Position numbers and translations under genes: made by a program. The notes under the pieces were generated by a model that made no database searches, was not told the origin of the DNA, and saw only the letters and a list, made by a program, of their open reading frames with translations. Below, piece after piece: positions 33,540 through 43,306 of a stretch of 64,000 nucleotides of DNA (position 1 is its first letter; every line of letters begins with the position of its first letter). The DNA comes from Nitrospirales bacterium (GTDB lineage Bacteria; Nitrospirota; Nitrospiria; Nitrospirales; UBA8639): assembly GCA_021604005.1 (NCBI GenBank), contig BQIV01000004.1, forward strand, positions 1-64,000, given 5' to 3'.

Positions 33540-36059
33540 TTAGAAGGTTGTTTCATACGTATAGTCTTTATAAAGCCACCGCCCGTTTATTTTCGTCCAG
33601 AGCCGCACATAGATCGGGTCCCCAGTTAAAGGGATGCTGGTGATCTGAGTCGTCGTCTTTGTTCCCTGCGACTGTGCGTAGAGGTTGCCCCAGGGCTTGG
33701 TGCTGACTGATTCTAGGGAAGTGCCGATCCCAAGCCAGTACTGGGTTACCTCGAAGCCTTGCGTCCAGTGAAACGTCACTGTTGATGAGGTCAGTGTGGT
33801 GCTGGGGCGTGGTACTTGCATTTGGGCATGTGGCGTGGACTTCTCTGTGAGATACGTATAATCCTCATAGAGCCACCGCCCGTTTATTTTCGTCCAGAGC
33901 CGCACATAGATCGGGTCTCCAGTTAAAGGGATGTTGGTGACCTGAGCCGTCGTCTTTGTTCCCTGCGACTGTGCGTAGAGGTTGCCCCAGGGCTTGGTGC
34001 TGACTGATTCTAGGGAGGTACCGATTCCCATCCAGTATTGAGTTGCGCCCTGGCCTGGATTCCATTCAAAGGTTACCGCGTTCTCGGTAATTAGCAATCC
34101 AGCCATAGGTGAAGTGATCTTTCCCTTGCGCCCCTGAGCTGTATCATAGAACGGATTGAATTCCGATTCGGCAAACATGTTCCAGGCCGTAGCCGCTATA
34201 TGTAACCGTTGCAGTAATTGAAATCCAAAGCCACTCGTCACACCTGAGTGGCTTGCTGCTACGATTCCCTGGCCGGTTCCCTCTCCAGGGAAATGAGTAG
34301 CTTGCGCACGTCGCAGTTCTTCTCGTAAGTTACTGCCAGATACCGTTTGACCAGCGATGTCATAGGCAACCGCCATCTGGGCTGTTCCCTCAAACCAGAC
34401 GCCATCTTGGTCATCATTAAAATCAAATCCTTCAAACCCGTCATGAATTGTATGATGATTCTGTTCGGCACAAGTTAGAATCTGAGCGTACAGATTGGAG
34501 GCATCTTTCAATGCCAATACACTCCAGGATTGAGTGTCCAGGGGCAATTGCCCTGACTGCTCATTGCGCATATTAGGATTAATAGTACCGGCAAAAAAAC
34601 ATCCGGCTTGTGGATCGTACATCTGATCAATGAAGGCGCGGGCATGTAGAGCGGCTTCGTGCCATTTTGGTTCTCTCGTTAATTGAAACAATGTTGAAAA
34701 TCCCGCAAACACATCCAAGTTGTGTTCAGTACTTGCCCATGGCCGTGGAATCGGATTGTTACTTTCAGGGTCGTCCATTCCGCCTTGGAAACCTTTGAAT
34801 TTTCCATTGGTATTTTGAAATGTGAGTATAAACTCACCAAGGCGTTTAGCCGTTTCCAAGTAGATTGACTCTCCAGTAGTTTGATGCAGCGCCAAGAGGG
34901 CTATCATGACCCACGAGTTATTGCCTACATCAACACTTTTCTGTTCCACTTCAATGAAACGCTGCTGATCTTCGAGAAAGATTCCTGGAATGGGAACAGT
35001 CCCAATAAAGTTGTTAGGAATCCATCCGGGCGGCAGGGTAAGGTCACCTGCCATGTAGGCGGTTCGAATCCGAGCTATCTCTCCCTGCGAATCCCGGAAG
35101 TTAGGATGTCGATCGTGTTGTGATGCATAGACAAAGGCATCCCCTATGAGTTTTGCTCGTCGAATGCTATCAGGAGAGCCATCAGCTAAGAAGGCGAGAA
35201 GTACTGTGGCATTGTCATAGGAAAATGCTAAGTTTCGAAGCACAAAATCAAAGTCATCGAATGCCCCAAGTGCTGGTTGATGCGGCTCGGTTGTAAAACT
35301 CCGAAGAAAACGTGGTTCGTTTAGCCTTTGCTCTCGACGCGAGCTGTTCAATTCATACTGAATATCATCAAGAAAAAAAACGGCTCCCCTAGGGTTTTTT
35401 TGAGCATTGGCAATCCATCCGAATCCACCCAGAACATAACTCAAATCATGATTCGCTACATCGATTTCATATTGTTGCCAGGTTGATGTCAGGGTTACCG
35501 ATTGTTTCACCACCGGAGTAGACCCGGGAAAGGAAGTCGTAGGGTTGCCCGTCATGGGATCCCGACCAACCCCACCCATGAAGAATTCGATCTGCTCACC
35601 TCCTTGTTGTCCTCGTGCCCAAAATATGAGTCTCGTTGCACCGGTCAGATCAACTCCAGCATTGGGTACTGCACCGAAATTCAAGACAGGAGCGGTCGCC
35701 GTCGGAGGCAATGTGCCATTTAACAGGTAGAAGCCACCAATGGCCCCAGTATTGGTCACCACAAATTCACAGCGGATGGCGGTCGCACCAGAATGAGGAT
35801 TGTTCGTTGCCGTGCCGCTTATCGTAACTGGAGCATGTTGGTCGGGAATTTTGGCCCAAGCATGAAAGTGATTCCCTGCCGAACTCACATCATCGTAAAG
35901 GGGGAATCTGTCATGGTACTGGTCCATAACGGCTTTCAAATACTTAAGGCTAGCTTCCTGGGAAGTCTCTGCGAGGGTGAAAGTTGATGAAAAGGTCAAC
36001 AAAAAGAAAAGGGTTAATAAGACCTTATCCCATATTATGAAGTTACATTTGAAAGTCAT
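33540..36059 (-). CDS. Large secreted toroid-type protein with two C-terminal repeats
   Basis: This protein has 839 residues. A signal peptide (about 1-30) is followed by a CBM-like beta-sandwich (about 75-235, ending AVFFLDDIQYEL). A helical region (about 270-640) follows with NNSWVMIALLALHQTTGES, WASTEHNLDVFAGFSTLFQL and DTQSWSVLALKD, which looks like an (alpha/alpha) six-hairpin glycosidase toroid. Two copies of a 99-residue domain (about 645-740 and 745-839) end the protein; each has SLESVSTKPWGNLYAQSQGT and YVRLWTKINGRWL and is over 90 percent identical in DNA. It may act on a polysaccharide; the substrate is unknown. AAGGAGG lies 7 bases before the start. Confidence 0.75.
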   Translation of the reverse strand: MTFKCNFIIWDKVLLTLFFLLTFSSTFTLAETSQEASLKYLKAVMDQYHDRFPLYDDVSSAGNHFHAWAKIPDQHAPVTISGTATNNPHSGATAIRCEFVVTNTGAIGGFYLLNGTLPPTATAPVLNFGAVPNAGVDLTGATRLIFWARGQQGGEQIEFFMGGVGRDPMTGNPTTSFPGSTPVVKQSVTLTSTWQQYEIDVANHDLSYVLGGFGWIANAQKNPRGAVFFLDDIQYELNSSRREQRLNEPRFLRSFTTEPHQPALGAFDDFDFVLRNLAFSYDNATVLLAFLADGSPDSIRRAKLIGDAFVYASQHDRHPNFRDSQGEIARIRTAYMAGDLTLPPGWIPNNFIGTVPIPGIFLEDQQRFIEVEQKSVDVGNNSWVMIALLALHQTTGESIYLETAKRLGEFILTFQNTNGKFKGFQGGMDDPESNNPIPRPWASTEHNLDVFAGFSTLFQLTREPKWHEAALHARAFIDQMYDPQAGCFFAGTINPNMRNEQSGQLPLDTQSWSVLALKDASNLYAQILTCAEQNHHTIHDGFEGFDFNDDQDGVWFEGTAQMAVAYDIAGQTVSGSNLREELRRAQATHFPGEGTGQGIVAASHSGVTSGFGFQLLQRLHIAATAWNMFAESEFNPFYDTAQGRKGKITSPMAGLLITENAVTFEWNPGQGATQYWMGIGTSLESVSTKPWGNLYAQSQGTKTTAQVTNIPLTGDPIYVRLWTKINGRWLYEDYTYLTEKSTPHAQMQVPRPSTTLTSSTVTFHWTQGFEVTQYWLGIGTSLESVSTKPWGNLYAQSQGTKTTTQITSIPLTGDPIYVRLWTKINGRWLYKDYTYETTF

Positions 36060-36167
36060 AACATGACCTCCTTTAAATTCGTCTGACCATTAACTCTCAA
36101 CTATCCTAGTATTTATGGAATACACGAAGATGATCTTCGCAACCACCCTGCGAACGGATCCTGTTGT

Positions 36168-37829
36168 TTAGTCCGAACGCGATTTGTAGATGATTTTTCG
36201 AATTTCGTCGTTCTTGGGTCCTGTGAAAATTGATTGCCTCCATCGACCTATTCCTAAAAAGAAACTCTTCACTCTCGTAAGTGTCTGATCCGATTGAAGC
36301 TCTAAGATATCTAAGCCTAACCTGTTTGCGGAGGAGACTAAAACTTCGTCCTTTTCAGACACTGCCAAATTGTCGGCTAAGTCTATTTTCAGCGTCGATA
36401 CAATTTCGAAAGTGTTCATGTCGATCACGGTGACTTTTCCTCCCCGGTATCTTGGATTGCCAGCCGAGCCAGCGAGTGCATACTTCCCATCTGTGGTGTA
36501 CGCTACTTGGCCGATAAAATCCCCCTGCACAAAAACATAGGCGAGGCGTGACAAACTGGTAGAGTCATAAAATCCAATGTGGTTACTATTTAATCCTCCA
36601 TAGCTGGATTTAGCTAAAATCCTTCCATTTGGAGAGAGACTCACGTCACTCTGAAATCTACGTTCCCACGGTAATCGAGGTATCCAAGTTGTGTTGGTGA
36701 GCGTATTAATCAGTGTCATTCTATTGCGTGATGTGCGACAGTAAATCGTTTCACCGTCGAGCGATATCGTTGGGGTACCTGGAATAGCAGCTCCACCGTA
36801 TGACGAACCAGTGAGGATACTCACCGGCAAGGAAGGTTCTAAGATGTTCGTTTGACGATTTAAGACTTCCTTCCCTGAATACAGGCGAAGCCCATCAGGA
36901 GAAATGATGAATCCATTTGGTTGAATAGGCTCAGTGAAGTGCAGTTTTTCTGATTCTTCTTCGTGGAAGGAAGTGGAAAAGACTGAACCGTCTGCCATAT
37001 AAATTTCGGTTCGTTGAGGTGAGAGTCCGCGGATGTGTTTGTTGTCCAGCATGCCAAGAATAGTATCCCCATCTAGATCCAAGACAACAGTACCGTCTAG
37101 TCCCTGCCCCTCTGTGTCAGGACGAGATTTAACCACGTCCACATACACTAACCGTCGATCGCCTGTATAAAACTGATTGTTATATACAATGTGTTTGATG
37201 ATGTGTTCACGGTCACCACTTGGAGTTTCGATCGTGAGATTGATCACATTTTGTCCACTTGCGAGGGGAACTGTTGTGACGAAGTTGCTCTCGCTATCCT
37301 TTTGGACAGGAATTTCGTTTACAAAGACGTGGTTGTCAGCATCGGTATTCCCCGAAACAACCATCGTTGGGAGATTCGTATTCAATACGTCAGGGAGTGC
37401 TCGGAACTCGATAATTGGCGGAATTGCGGATGTGTCATATTCATAGTCCTGAAAGAGCCATTCCCCATTAATCTTGGACCATAGGCGTACGTGTATCGGT
37501 TGGCCCGTCAACGGTATGTCGGAGATTGTTACGGATGTGCTGGTCTGTTGCGATTGAGCATAGATGTTTCCCCAAGGTTTGCTCGCCACGGAGGTAAGGG
37601 TCGTGCCCATGCCCAGCCAGATTTCTGAGACCCCTTGCCCCGAGGTCCAGGTAAAGGTGATTTCCGAGGTGGTGAGCACGGTACCAGGGGCTGGACTTTT
37701 CATTGCGGATGGTGATGTGGCGTGCCCCCATGCGGTGTTATTACCTACCAATGGGCTTACTAGACAAAAGAAAATGAGAACGAACGTCTTGAGCTTCTCT
37801 GACATTTTTTGTTTCAAGCAATTAATCAT
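36168..37829 (-). CDS. Secreted beta-propeller protein with SKPWGN-type domain
   Basis: This protein has 553 residues. After a signal peptide (about 1-36) comes one copy of the repeat domain found twice in the preceding gene (FTWTSGQGVSEIWLGMGTTL, SKPWGNIYAQS, HVRLWSKINGEWLFQDYEYD). An Ig-like domain follows (about 140-225, LASGQNVINLTIETPSGD), then a WD40/YVTN-like propeller (about 235-550; SPDGLRLYSGKEV, SLDGETIYCRTSRN, TTDGKYALAGSAGN). Propellers of this kind usually bind proteins or sugars. The start is fixed by AGGAGG six bases before ATG 37829. It lies upstream of, and probably with, 33540-36059. Confidence 0.8.
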   Translation of the reverse strand: MINCLKQKMSEKLKTFVLIFFCLVSPLVGNNTAWGHATSPSAMKSPAPGTVLTTSEITFTWTSGQGVSEIWLGMGTTLTSVASKPWGNIYAQSQQTSTSVTISDIPLTGQPIHVRLWSKINGEWLFQDYEYDTSAIPPIIEFRALPDVLNTNLPTMVVSGNTDADNHVFVNEIPVQKDSESNFVTTVPLASGQNVINLTIETPSGDREHIIKHIVYNNQFYTGDRRLVYVDVVKSRPDTEGQGLDGTVVLDLDGDTILGMLDNKHIRGLSPQRTEIYMADGSVFSTSFHEEESEKLHFTEPIQPNGFIISPDGLRLYSGKEVLNRQTNILEPSLPVSILTGSSYGGAAIPGTPTISLDGETIYCRTSRNRMTLINTLTNTTWIPRLPWERRFQSDVSLSPNGRILAKSSYGGLNSNHIGFYDSTSLSRLAYVFVQGDFIGQVAYTTDGKYALAGSAGNPRYRGGKVTVIDMNTFEIVSTLKIDLADNLAVSEKDEVLVSSANRLGLDILELQSDQTLTRVKSFFLGIGRWRQSIFTGPKNDEIRKIIYKSRSD

Positions 37830-38075
37830 GATGAACCTCCTAATTTTTGAAAATTGCACAAAAAACTGCGAAACTCTTTCAGAGACTGTCAGTGTTCCTT
37901 TTTATTCATTGACCTTTTCGATCTACAGAAAAAATTTACTCAAGAAGTCACGATGGAACCAACAGCAGTAGGCAAGGTATTTAGTCGTATGAGAAGGTAA
38001 AAAGGTTCAAAAGAAAAAGACCAAGCAGGAGAAATCCGAACCAATCAAGGAATGGCCGGAAGAAATACGGATGGC

Positions 38076-41024
38076 TTACTGTAGGGAAAGGCTAGGAGCA
38101 CAGTGGGGAGATGCAAAGGAAGAAAGTAGGCTAAAAGTATTCTGGCTCTCTAGAGCCTTCCTTGGTTGGGTGAAGCCGAGGCGACGCGCGAACATCTCTG
38201 AAGAGTAATCTTGGTCCTTCTTATGGACAGTGCTCCCTGGGTTTTCTAGGAAAGTAGGGCTGGCCAAGAAATCTTCCGGCTCCAGCGGGAGTGTATCACG
38301 TCCACTCTGAATAAAACTGCTCAATTCACCATCTTTCTGTGCCGCACACCGAGCGGTCATGATGATCGTGATTTGTAAAAGGTTTTCAGGCAACGGGGCG
38401 ATGGTCCCGCTCAAATTCTGAACTGGGGCCCGAATGTTGACCGAACCGCTGACTCCAAATTGGGACGAGGCATTGATGGTACTCAATGGGTCCACTAGAA
38501 CGACATTTCCAATGAGTTCAATAGATCCGCCAGTTCCAGAAACCGCCGTAGCAAGCAATTGACTGTTCTGCAGCGTAATGAATTGCGGATCGAGACTGAT
38601 CGTGCCTCCAGTGGTTAGCTCATTACCCTCCACCTTAGCCTCAATCGTGCTATCCAGGAGTTGAATGCTCTGATCGGCTGTCAATTTAATATTCCCGCCG
38701 GAGGCGATGTCTGCAGAAGTTACGATCGAGGCATCATTGAGAGTAATGGCGTCTGTAGCAGTAATGTTGATTTCACCGGCGTCGTTCACCCCGGTACTGC
38801 GTGCAGAGATTCCTGCGCCTGGTTGAAGCGCAACTTGATTGGCTGTAACGGTAATCTCTCCCCCAGCTCCAGCCCCTACTCCCTGGGAGGTCGAAAATAC
38901 TCCCCCTTGAAACAATCCACGGTCCGAGAGCCCCAATCCCGATACTGTGACCGTATCGGTCGCAACAACGGTGATGGATCCTCCCTTGCCTGGCCCGGTG
39001 GTACTGGTATCGATCTCAGCCCTCTCTTTGATTGTCACATTCTTAGCTTTGACTGCAATATCTCCCGCATCTCCGACTCCACCTGAAACTGCATGTAACC
39101 CACTGGTAATTGTTCCATTGCTGGTTTCACCTGACCCCGAAAGGGTTATGTCCCTGTTAGCTACAACCTTAAGAGAGCCCCCTTCACCAGGCCCCAGGGT
39201 ACTGCTATCAATAGTTGCTCCTCCAGTCACTACCACATTCCCTGCCTCAATTTGGATGTCACCGGCATTCCCAACTACATCAAGGATAGCCACCACGTTT
39301 CCATCCAAAACCATCGCTTCGCCATTGCCTGCAGTTGACAATATCCCAGTGGGTGAAAAGCTCTGCGGATTATTATCAGACATTATCATGCTCTCATTAC
39401 CCGTGATGCGCACATTTCCTCCATTTCCAGGGCCGTTGGTGATACTGGTGACAACTGCACCGTTTTTAATGGATACATTCTTTGCTGTAACTGTAACGCC
39501 GCCGGCATCACCAACATCAACAATGGAGGCCACATTACCTTCATTGTCCAAAATAACGCCTTCTGCGGCTGAGGATAAAATCCCACTTGGTAGTACCAAA
39601 CTGTTTGGGTTAGCGCCGGATAGTGTGATGGTTTCGTTGGCGGTGATATGGACGGCTCCTCCGTTTCCAGGGCCGTTTGTAATGCTATTGATTGCCCCTC
39701 CATTTTGCATAGTCACATTTTTTGCCGTTACCGATATGGCACCTGCATTCCCGACTTCGGTGATGAATACTACATTACCTTCATTATCCCTAATGGCCCC
39801 GTTCTCAACGGACGAAAACAAACCAGTTGGTCTTTTCAAGCCATTACCGTTCAAATCCGAACCATCAACCGTGATAATCTCTTTGGTTATAATACTCAAA
39901 TCACCTGCATCCCCTGGGCCGTTGGTAAAACTTAAGATTAGGGCTTCGTCAGAGATAGTCACATTTTCAGCTTGTACCTTCACATCACCTGCGTTGCCAA
40001 CTCCCAGAAATGTTCCTGTAGACAAGCGTGCACCATTCGTGACTTCGACATCATTCGTTATTTGTATATCGATTGCGGTTGACGCGCCATCCAGGCTCCC
40101 AATGGTAGTTGATGATATTGTTGCATTATCGATCATTAAGCGGCCGCTCCGAATGACTACGGTTCCCCCACGACCGTTGCCTCCGGCAAATTCAGGTATC
40201 CCATCAACATCAATTAGTGTATTGGGTGCCAGCGTAATCTTTCCATGTTGAGCTGCTGATACCTTAACCTCAGCTCCCTCTTGACTTAAGGATATTTCAC
40301 CTGGTGAGTCAAAGCTGACCAGATGGACCTGTCCACCAGGAGCACTAAGTGTGGGAATAAACTGTTGGGTAAAGAAAGGATTCCCATGAGTCTCAATATC
40401 ACCGGCGGTTACCGAGAGCGTTTGACCTTCTGAAACGGCAAGAGCACTCTGGTTGATGGTAATCCCGGCTGGGCTCTCACCTAAAAACCCAAATGCTTCA
40501 ACCGGGGCCGTGCTCAGCACACCGTCTTGCTCAAGATCGGTGTGAAATTCCATGCCATCCTCAAATTGTAAAAAGTCCGCGGTGCTCACATAAAACGATC
40601 CACTCAGATTCAACCGGGCATTGGGACCAAAGAGCACACCGGCGGGATTGAGCAGAAACAGGTTGGCGCCATCGATCGAAGAGTGAAGGATGCCGTCGAT
40701 ATCCGAGCGCATCCCACCCGTCACGCGACTGAGGATATTTTCGATACCATTTGGTCCATGGAAACTCGCAATGTCACCGGTGCCCACACTGAACTGATCG
40801 AAACTATGGAACTGATTCGGACCTGTGATCATTCCACCATCGATATGATGCACATTACCAATCTGGCTGACGGCAGTGCCTAACGTCCCGTCAGACGAAA
40901 TGTTTGTTTGTACTTGTCCGTACATCTCTGGGGGGAACGTGTGTAGAGGTAAGACGATCGTGAGGTATGACAGCGCTAAGCGAAAGACTTTGAAATGTAA
41001 CCACACTGCATGATGAGTGGACAT
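38076..41024 (-). CDS. Two-partner-secretion exoprotein (TpsA, filamentous haemagglutinin type)
   Basis: This protein has 982 residues. After the signal peptide a TPS secretion domain (about 38-165) shows SSDGTLGTAVSQIGNVHHID, ILSRVTGG and NLFLLNPAGVLFGPNARL, the conserved NPxG region. Residues 240-850 form a beta helix with repeats of about 65-75 residues carrying SITNGPGNGG-type turns and VTAKNV-type strands. The tail ARCAAQKDGELSSFIQSGRD then LPLEPEDFLASP is like that of cyanobacterial and Nitrospirota TpsA proteins. It would cross the outer membrane through a TpsB/FhaC porin, which is not in the window. Role: probable adhesin or matrix protein. Confidence 0.9.
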   Translation of the reverse strand: MSTHHAVWLHFKVFRLALSYLTIVLPLHTFPPEMYGQVQTNISSDGTLGTAVSQIGNVHHIDGGMITGPNQFHSFDQFSVGTGDIASFHGPNGIENILSRVTGGMRSDIDGILHSSIDGANLFLLNPAGVLFGPNARLNLSGSFYVSTADFLQFEDGMEFHTDLEQDGVLSTAPVEAFGFLGESPAGITINQSALAVSEGQTLSVTAGDIETHGNPFFTQQFIPTLSAPGGQVHLVSFDSPGEISLSQEGAEVKVSAAQHGKITLAPNTLIDVDGIPEFAGGNGRGGTVVIRSGRLMIDNATISSTTIGSLDGASTAIDIQITNDVEVTNGARLSTGTFLGVGNAGDVKVQAENVTISDEALILSFTNGPGDAGDLSIITKEIITVDGSDLNGNGLKRPTGLFSSVENGAIRDNEGNVVFITEVGNAGAISVTAKNVTMQNGGAINSITNGPGNGGAVHITANETITLSGANPNSLVLPSGILSSAAEGVILDNEGNVASIVDVGDAGGVTVTAKNVSIKNGAVVTSITNGPGNGGNVRITGNESMIMSDNNPQSFSPTGILSTAGNGEAMVLDGNVVAILDVVGNAGDIQIEAGNVVVTGGATIDSSTLGPGEGGSLKVVANRDITLSGSGETSNGTITSGLHAVSGGVGDAGDIAVKAKNVTIKERAEIDTSTTGPGKGGSITVVATDTVTVSGLGLSDRGLFQGGVFSTSQGVGAGAGGEITVTANQVALQPGAGISARSTGVNDAGEINITATDAITLNDASIVTSADIASGGNIKLTADQSIQLLDSTIEAKVEGNELTTGGTISLDPQFITLQNSQLLATAVSGTGGSIELIGNVVLVDPLSTINASSQFGVSGSVNIRAPVQNLSGTIAPLPENLLQITIIMTARCAAQKDGELSSFIQSGRDTLPLEPEDFLASPTFLENPGSTVHKKDQDYSSEMFARRLGFTQPRKALESQNTFSLLSSFASPHCAPSLSLQ

Positions 41025-41414
41025 TAGTAATCGTCGTTCGTATGAATTCTAAAGATGTTGCAAGGAAGACGGCATGCTCGCATAAGATTGAAATAATTGC
41101 AACTTTTCAGGGAACCAATTCTCTTAAATTGGTCCGCAAAGTGTAGCCCAACAAATTTTATCGAACACAACATGCTCTTGAAGTAACCGTGACTCCCAGT
41201 GGTTGAACACGCATATGTTCATGCCGGAGCCTTCGCTCGTTACAAGAATATGAGGTGGGTTTTAGGGCCAGTGTGAATGCCGTCGCTCGTCCTCTCGTAA
41301 GCCAAAAAAAGATTTTTTCTCCTCCTCTGAACCTTTTTGTGCTCTGTAACGACTAATCAGGCAATCACGCTATTGTTCTTGGATTTTTTACAACCCTATG
41401 TGAGGAGGTGGCTC
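41025..41414. other. Divergent intergenic region
   Basis: This lies between the TpsA start and the outer-membrane barrel gene. It contains the small inverted pair CCAATTCTCTTAAATTGG around 41115-41132 and little else. No gene or clear promoter was identified. Confidence 0.4.
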
Positions 41415-42026
41415 ATGCGAAGGAATTCTTTGTCCATTTTAGCTGTGTTATGTGGATTAATACTGGTTTTTGGATTGCCTGGCATTGTGCAGGCTGATAG
41501 CGGCGCTGAGGAGAAGGGGTGGATTGTTTCGGGGGCAGGTGGTGTCTTTATCCCATTTCAAGGTGACGCGGGCTTTAGTGGTATTGCTCAAATCATGACA
41601 AAAATTTCACCTCAGACGCGTTTGGGAGTGGAGTTGGACTACACACAATTCGATACCAAAATTTTTAAAGTCAAGAACGTCGAAGTCAAGTCGTATAGCT
41701 TGCGCGGACTCATGCAGTATTTTTTCAAAAAGGAAGGCCTATCGCCGTATGTTGGAGCAGGTATTGGCCTGTCTCTCAATCAGTTAGACAAGAAAAAAAT
41801 CGAGCGGGGTAGACCGGAACTTGACGTGGTCAATAAATTTGGGTTCGGCGCGGGGTTTATTGGTCTTGCCGGAGTTGAAGTTCCGCTAGCCAGCCGTGTG
41901 GCATTTTTTGCTGAAGGGCGGCTTCATGGAGCATTCCAAGTTACGCGGGTTGAAGGAGGGGAAGGAACATCTGTGGAGAGTCTCAGCGGTCTATCCGGAC
42001 TCGGGGGGCTACGTGTGCTCTTTTAG
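41415..42026 (+). CDS. Outer-membrane beta-barrel protein
   Basis: This protein has 203 residues. The signal peptide MRRNSLSILAVLCGLILVFG ends near AQAD-like VQADS. The rest alternates polar and hydrophobic residues in strand-length units (TRLGVELDYTQFD, SYSLRGLMQYFF, LSPYVGAGIGLSLNQLD, GLAGVEVPLASRVAFFAEGRLH) and ends in LGGLRVLF, with the terminal phenylalanine used for Bam-dependent insertion. It fits the OmpA-like eight-strand barrel group. GAGGAGG at 41402-41408 fixes ATG 41415. It may form one transcript with the lipoprotein genes that follow. Confidence 0.85.
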   Translation: MRRNSLSILAVLCGLILVFGLPGIVQADSGAEEKGWIVSGAGGVFIPFQGDAGFSGIAQIMTKISPQTRLGVELDYTQFDTKIFKVKNVEVKSYSLRGLMQYFFKKEGLSPYVGAGIGLSLNQLDKKKIERGRPELDVVNKFGFGAGFIGLAGVEVPLASRVAFFAEGRLHGAFQVTRVEGGEGTSVESLSGLSGLGGLRVLF

Positions 42027-42085
42027 TCACTGAAACGAAAAGCCGTGAGCCACCTTACCTAATACTCTTATAGCGAGGTATTTGT

Positions 42086-42274
42086 ATGAAGATGTTGATT
42101 CTTGTTCTGCCACTTATTCTGAGTGGGTGCGTCTACATGTTTGAAGGCGATCCAACTGCATCGTGCAATGACGTCAAAGCAAAAATAGTCGGTGCAGATA
42201 GCGAGGGAATGAAAGAACAGGGTTCTGCTATGGCTTGCACTTTTTCGCATGCGCCTTCAACTTCTCAAGCGTGA
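42086..42274 (+). CDS. Small lipoprotein
   Basis: This protein has 62 residues. The signal LILVLPLILSGC is a clear lipobox with the lipidated cysteine at residue 15. The mature part has only 48 residues, with two more cysteines (SCNDVKAK and MACTF) that could pair. GCGAGG lies about 10 bases upstream. No family is recognised. It sits between a barrel gene and a second lipoprotein gene. Confidence 0.65.
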   Translation: MKMLILVLPLILSGCVYMFEGDPTASCNDVKAKIVGADSEGMKEQGSAMACTFSHAPSTSQA

Positions 42275-42321
42275 AATCTCAATATTTTGATTCATATCAA
42301 GATATGAAAGGAGTTCAGAGA

Positions 42322-42954
42322 ATGAGGACAATACCCTTAGCCTTCCTCCTACTGGTGACATCAATCGGACTCGAAGGTTGTCAACTAGGTATTTCAGCGT
42401 TAGTGGATCGTGATGAACTGATCAAATCGGCGAATCCAGCGAGCATGAAGGTCAATTTACTTGCAACAGCGAGGGATGTTCGCCCTTCGCAAGGCAATCA
42501 TGCCGGTCGACATACCTTTACACTGTTTATGATCCCGACGTTTGAAGTCAAAGTGCAAAATGGGGCTCTCAATCAAACCATTCCTGCATACCTCAAGGAA
42601 GGGTTGGAGTCTTCAGGTTACGATGTGACGATGGTCAATGAACTCAGTCAAGCCGACGGCCCGAGTTTGGTCGTTCAAATCGACGAACTCAAGAACAATC
42701 TGTTCAGTTGGTTGTACCCACTGGGCATCGTGACCGGTGGAGCCAAATTCTGTTTAGCCCTTGTGGATTCAGATGGGAAGACTATGTGGGTGCGGGAAAC
42801 CGAAGGAAACAGTGGAGTCATGCTTTCGCTTCTCTATATGTCCGGGTTTGAGACTCGGGTCAAAGATGATCTCACAACCAATCTGAGCCAAATGCTTCAA
42901 ATCGTGGGTTCAGACGAATTCAAAAGTGTCCTGAGAAATGCACAAGCCAGCTAA
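42322..42954 (+). CDS. Lipoprotein of unknown function
   Basis: This protein has 210 residues. AAGGAG eight bases upstream fixes ATG 42322. The signal sequence LLLVTSIGLEGC ends in a lipobox-like site (residue 20). The mature protein has a mixed alpha/beta pattern: VQNGALNQTIPAYLKEGLES, YDVTMV, GPSLVVQIDELKNN and TMWVRETEGNSG. It recalls YajG-like or DUF4136-like envelope lipoproteins, but I cannot assign a family. It is followed at once by a zinc-ribbon gene. Confidence 0.7.
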   Translation: MRTIPLAFLLLVTSIGLEGCQLGISALVDRDELIKSANPASMKVNLLATARDVRPSQGNHAGRHTFTLFMIPTFEVKVQNGALNQTIPAYLKEGLESSGYDVTMVNELSQADGPSLVVQIDELKNNLFSWLYPLGIVTGGAKFCLALVDSDGKTMWVRETEGNSGVMLSLLYMSGFETRVKDDLTTNLSQMLQIVGSDEFKSVLRNAQAS

Positions 42955-42975
42955 TTGTTGGAGCGTGTTCTTTCT

Positions 42976-43194
42976 ATGAAAAGCAATACATTTTCTTCAC
43001 GGACAGACTCTAATGCTCATCATGTTCGATGTCCGACGTGCGACCGCTACCTCTGTTTCGGTCAATTTTCAATGTTGCATTTAAAATGTCAAAGGTGTAA
43101 GGTGCTCTTGAAGGTTGACAACCGAGGAGAAACGCTGGATTTTCAGCGTCTCTCTAAAAAGTTTACGTTTCAGCACAGCACGAAGCGCCTGTAG
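42976..43194 (+). CDS. Com-like zinc-ribbon small protein, copy 2
   Basis: This protein has 72 residues. VRCPTCDRYLCFGQFS followed by LKCQRCKVLLKV is plainly paralogous to 25311-25481, with the same 16-residue spacing between CxxC pairs. Flanking residues differ: a longer N terminus and a basic tail (SKKFTFQHSTKRL). As with copy 1, a terminator and then a PEP-CTERM-like frame follow. ATG 42976 is used; a TTG at 42955 abuts the previous stop codon. Function is unknown; Mu Com itself is an mRNA-binding translational regulator. Confidence 0.75.
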   Translation: MKSNTFSSRTDSNAHHVRCPTCDRYLCFGQFSMLHLKCQRCKVLLKVDNRGETLDFQRLSKKFTFQHSTKRL

Positions 43195-43200
43195 TCGGAT

Positions 43201-43240
43201 AAAGGCCATTTCTCTTTTACAAGGAGGAATGGCCTTTTGT
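43201..43240 (+). terminator. Terminator after zinc-ribbon gene 2
   Basis: AAAGGCCATTTCTC (43201-43214) pairs with GAGGAATGGCCTTT (43224-43237) with one wobble, followed by a short T-run. The same AAGGCCATT stem is used at 25521 and 43602. Confidence 0.8.
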
Positions 43241-43306
43241 GTTTGTATGGGAATCGTTGAGGGGAGTGCGGAGCGAGATGCTTTACACGCAGATTGATGT
43301 GCTTGG

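Noticed and set aside
35061-35071. GGTTCGAATCC, a tRNA T-loop-like motif
   Set aside because: It lies inside the toroid-protein gene, with no acceptor stem, anticodon arm or CCA nearby. Coincidence in coding sequence.
38947-40251. 434-residue open frame on the plus strand opposite the TpsA gene
   Set aside because: It is antisense to the beta-helix repeats; its composition (runs of P, S, T, V) mirrors the Gly/Asn-rich repeat codons, and it has no ribosome site or domain.
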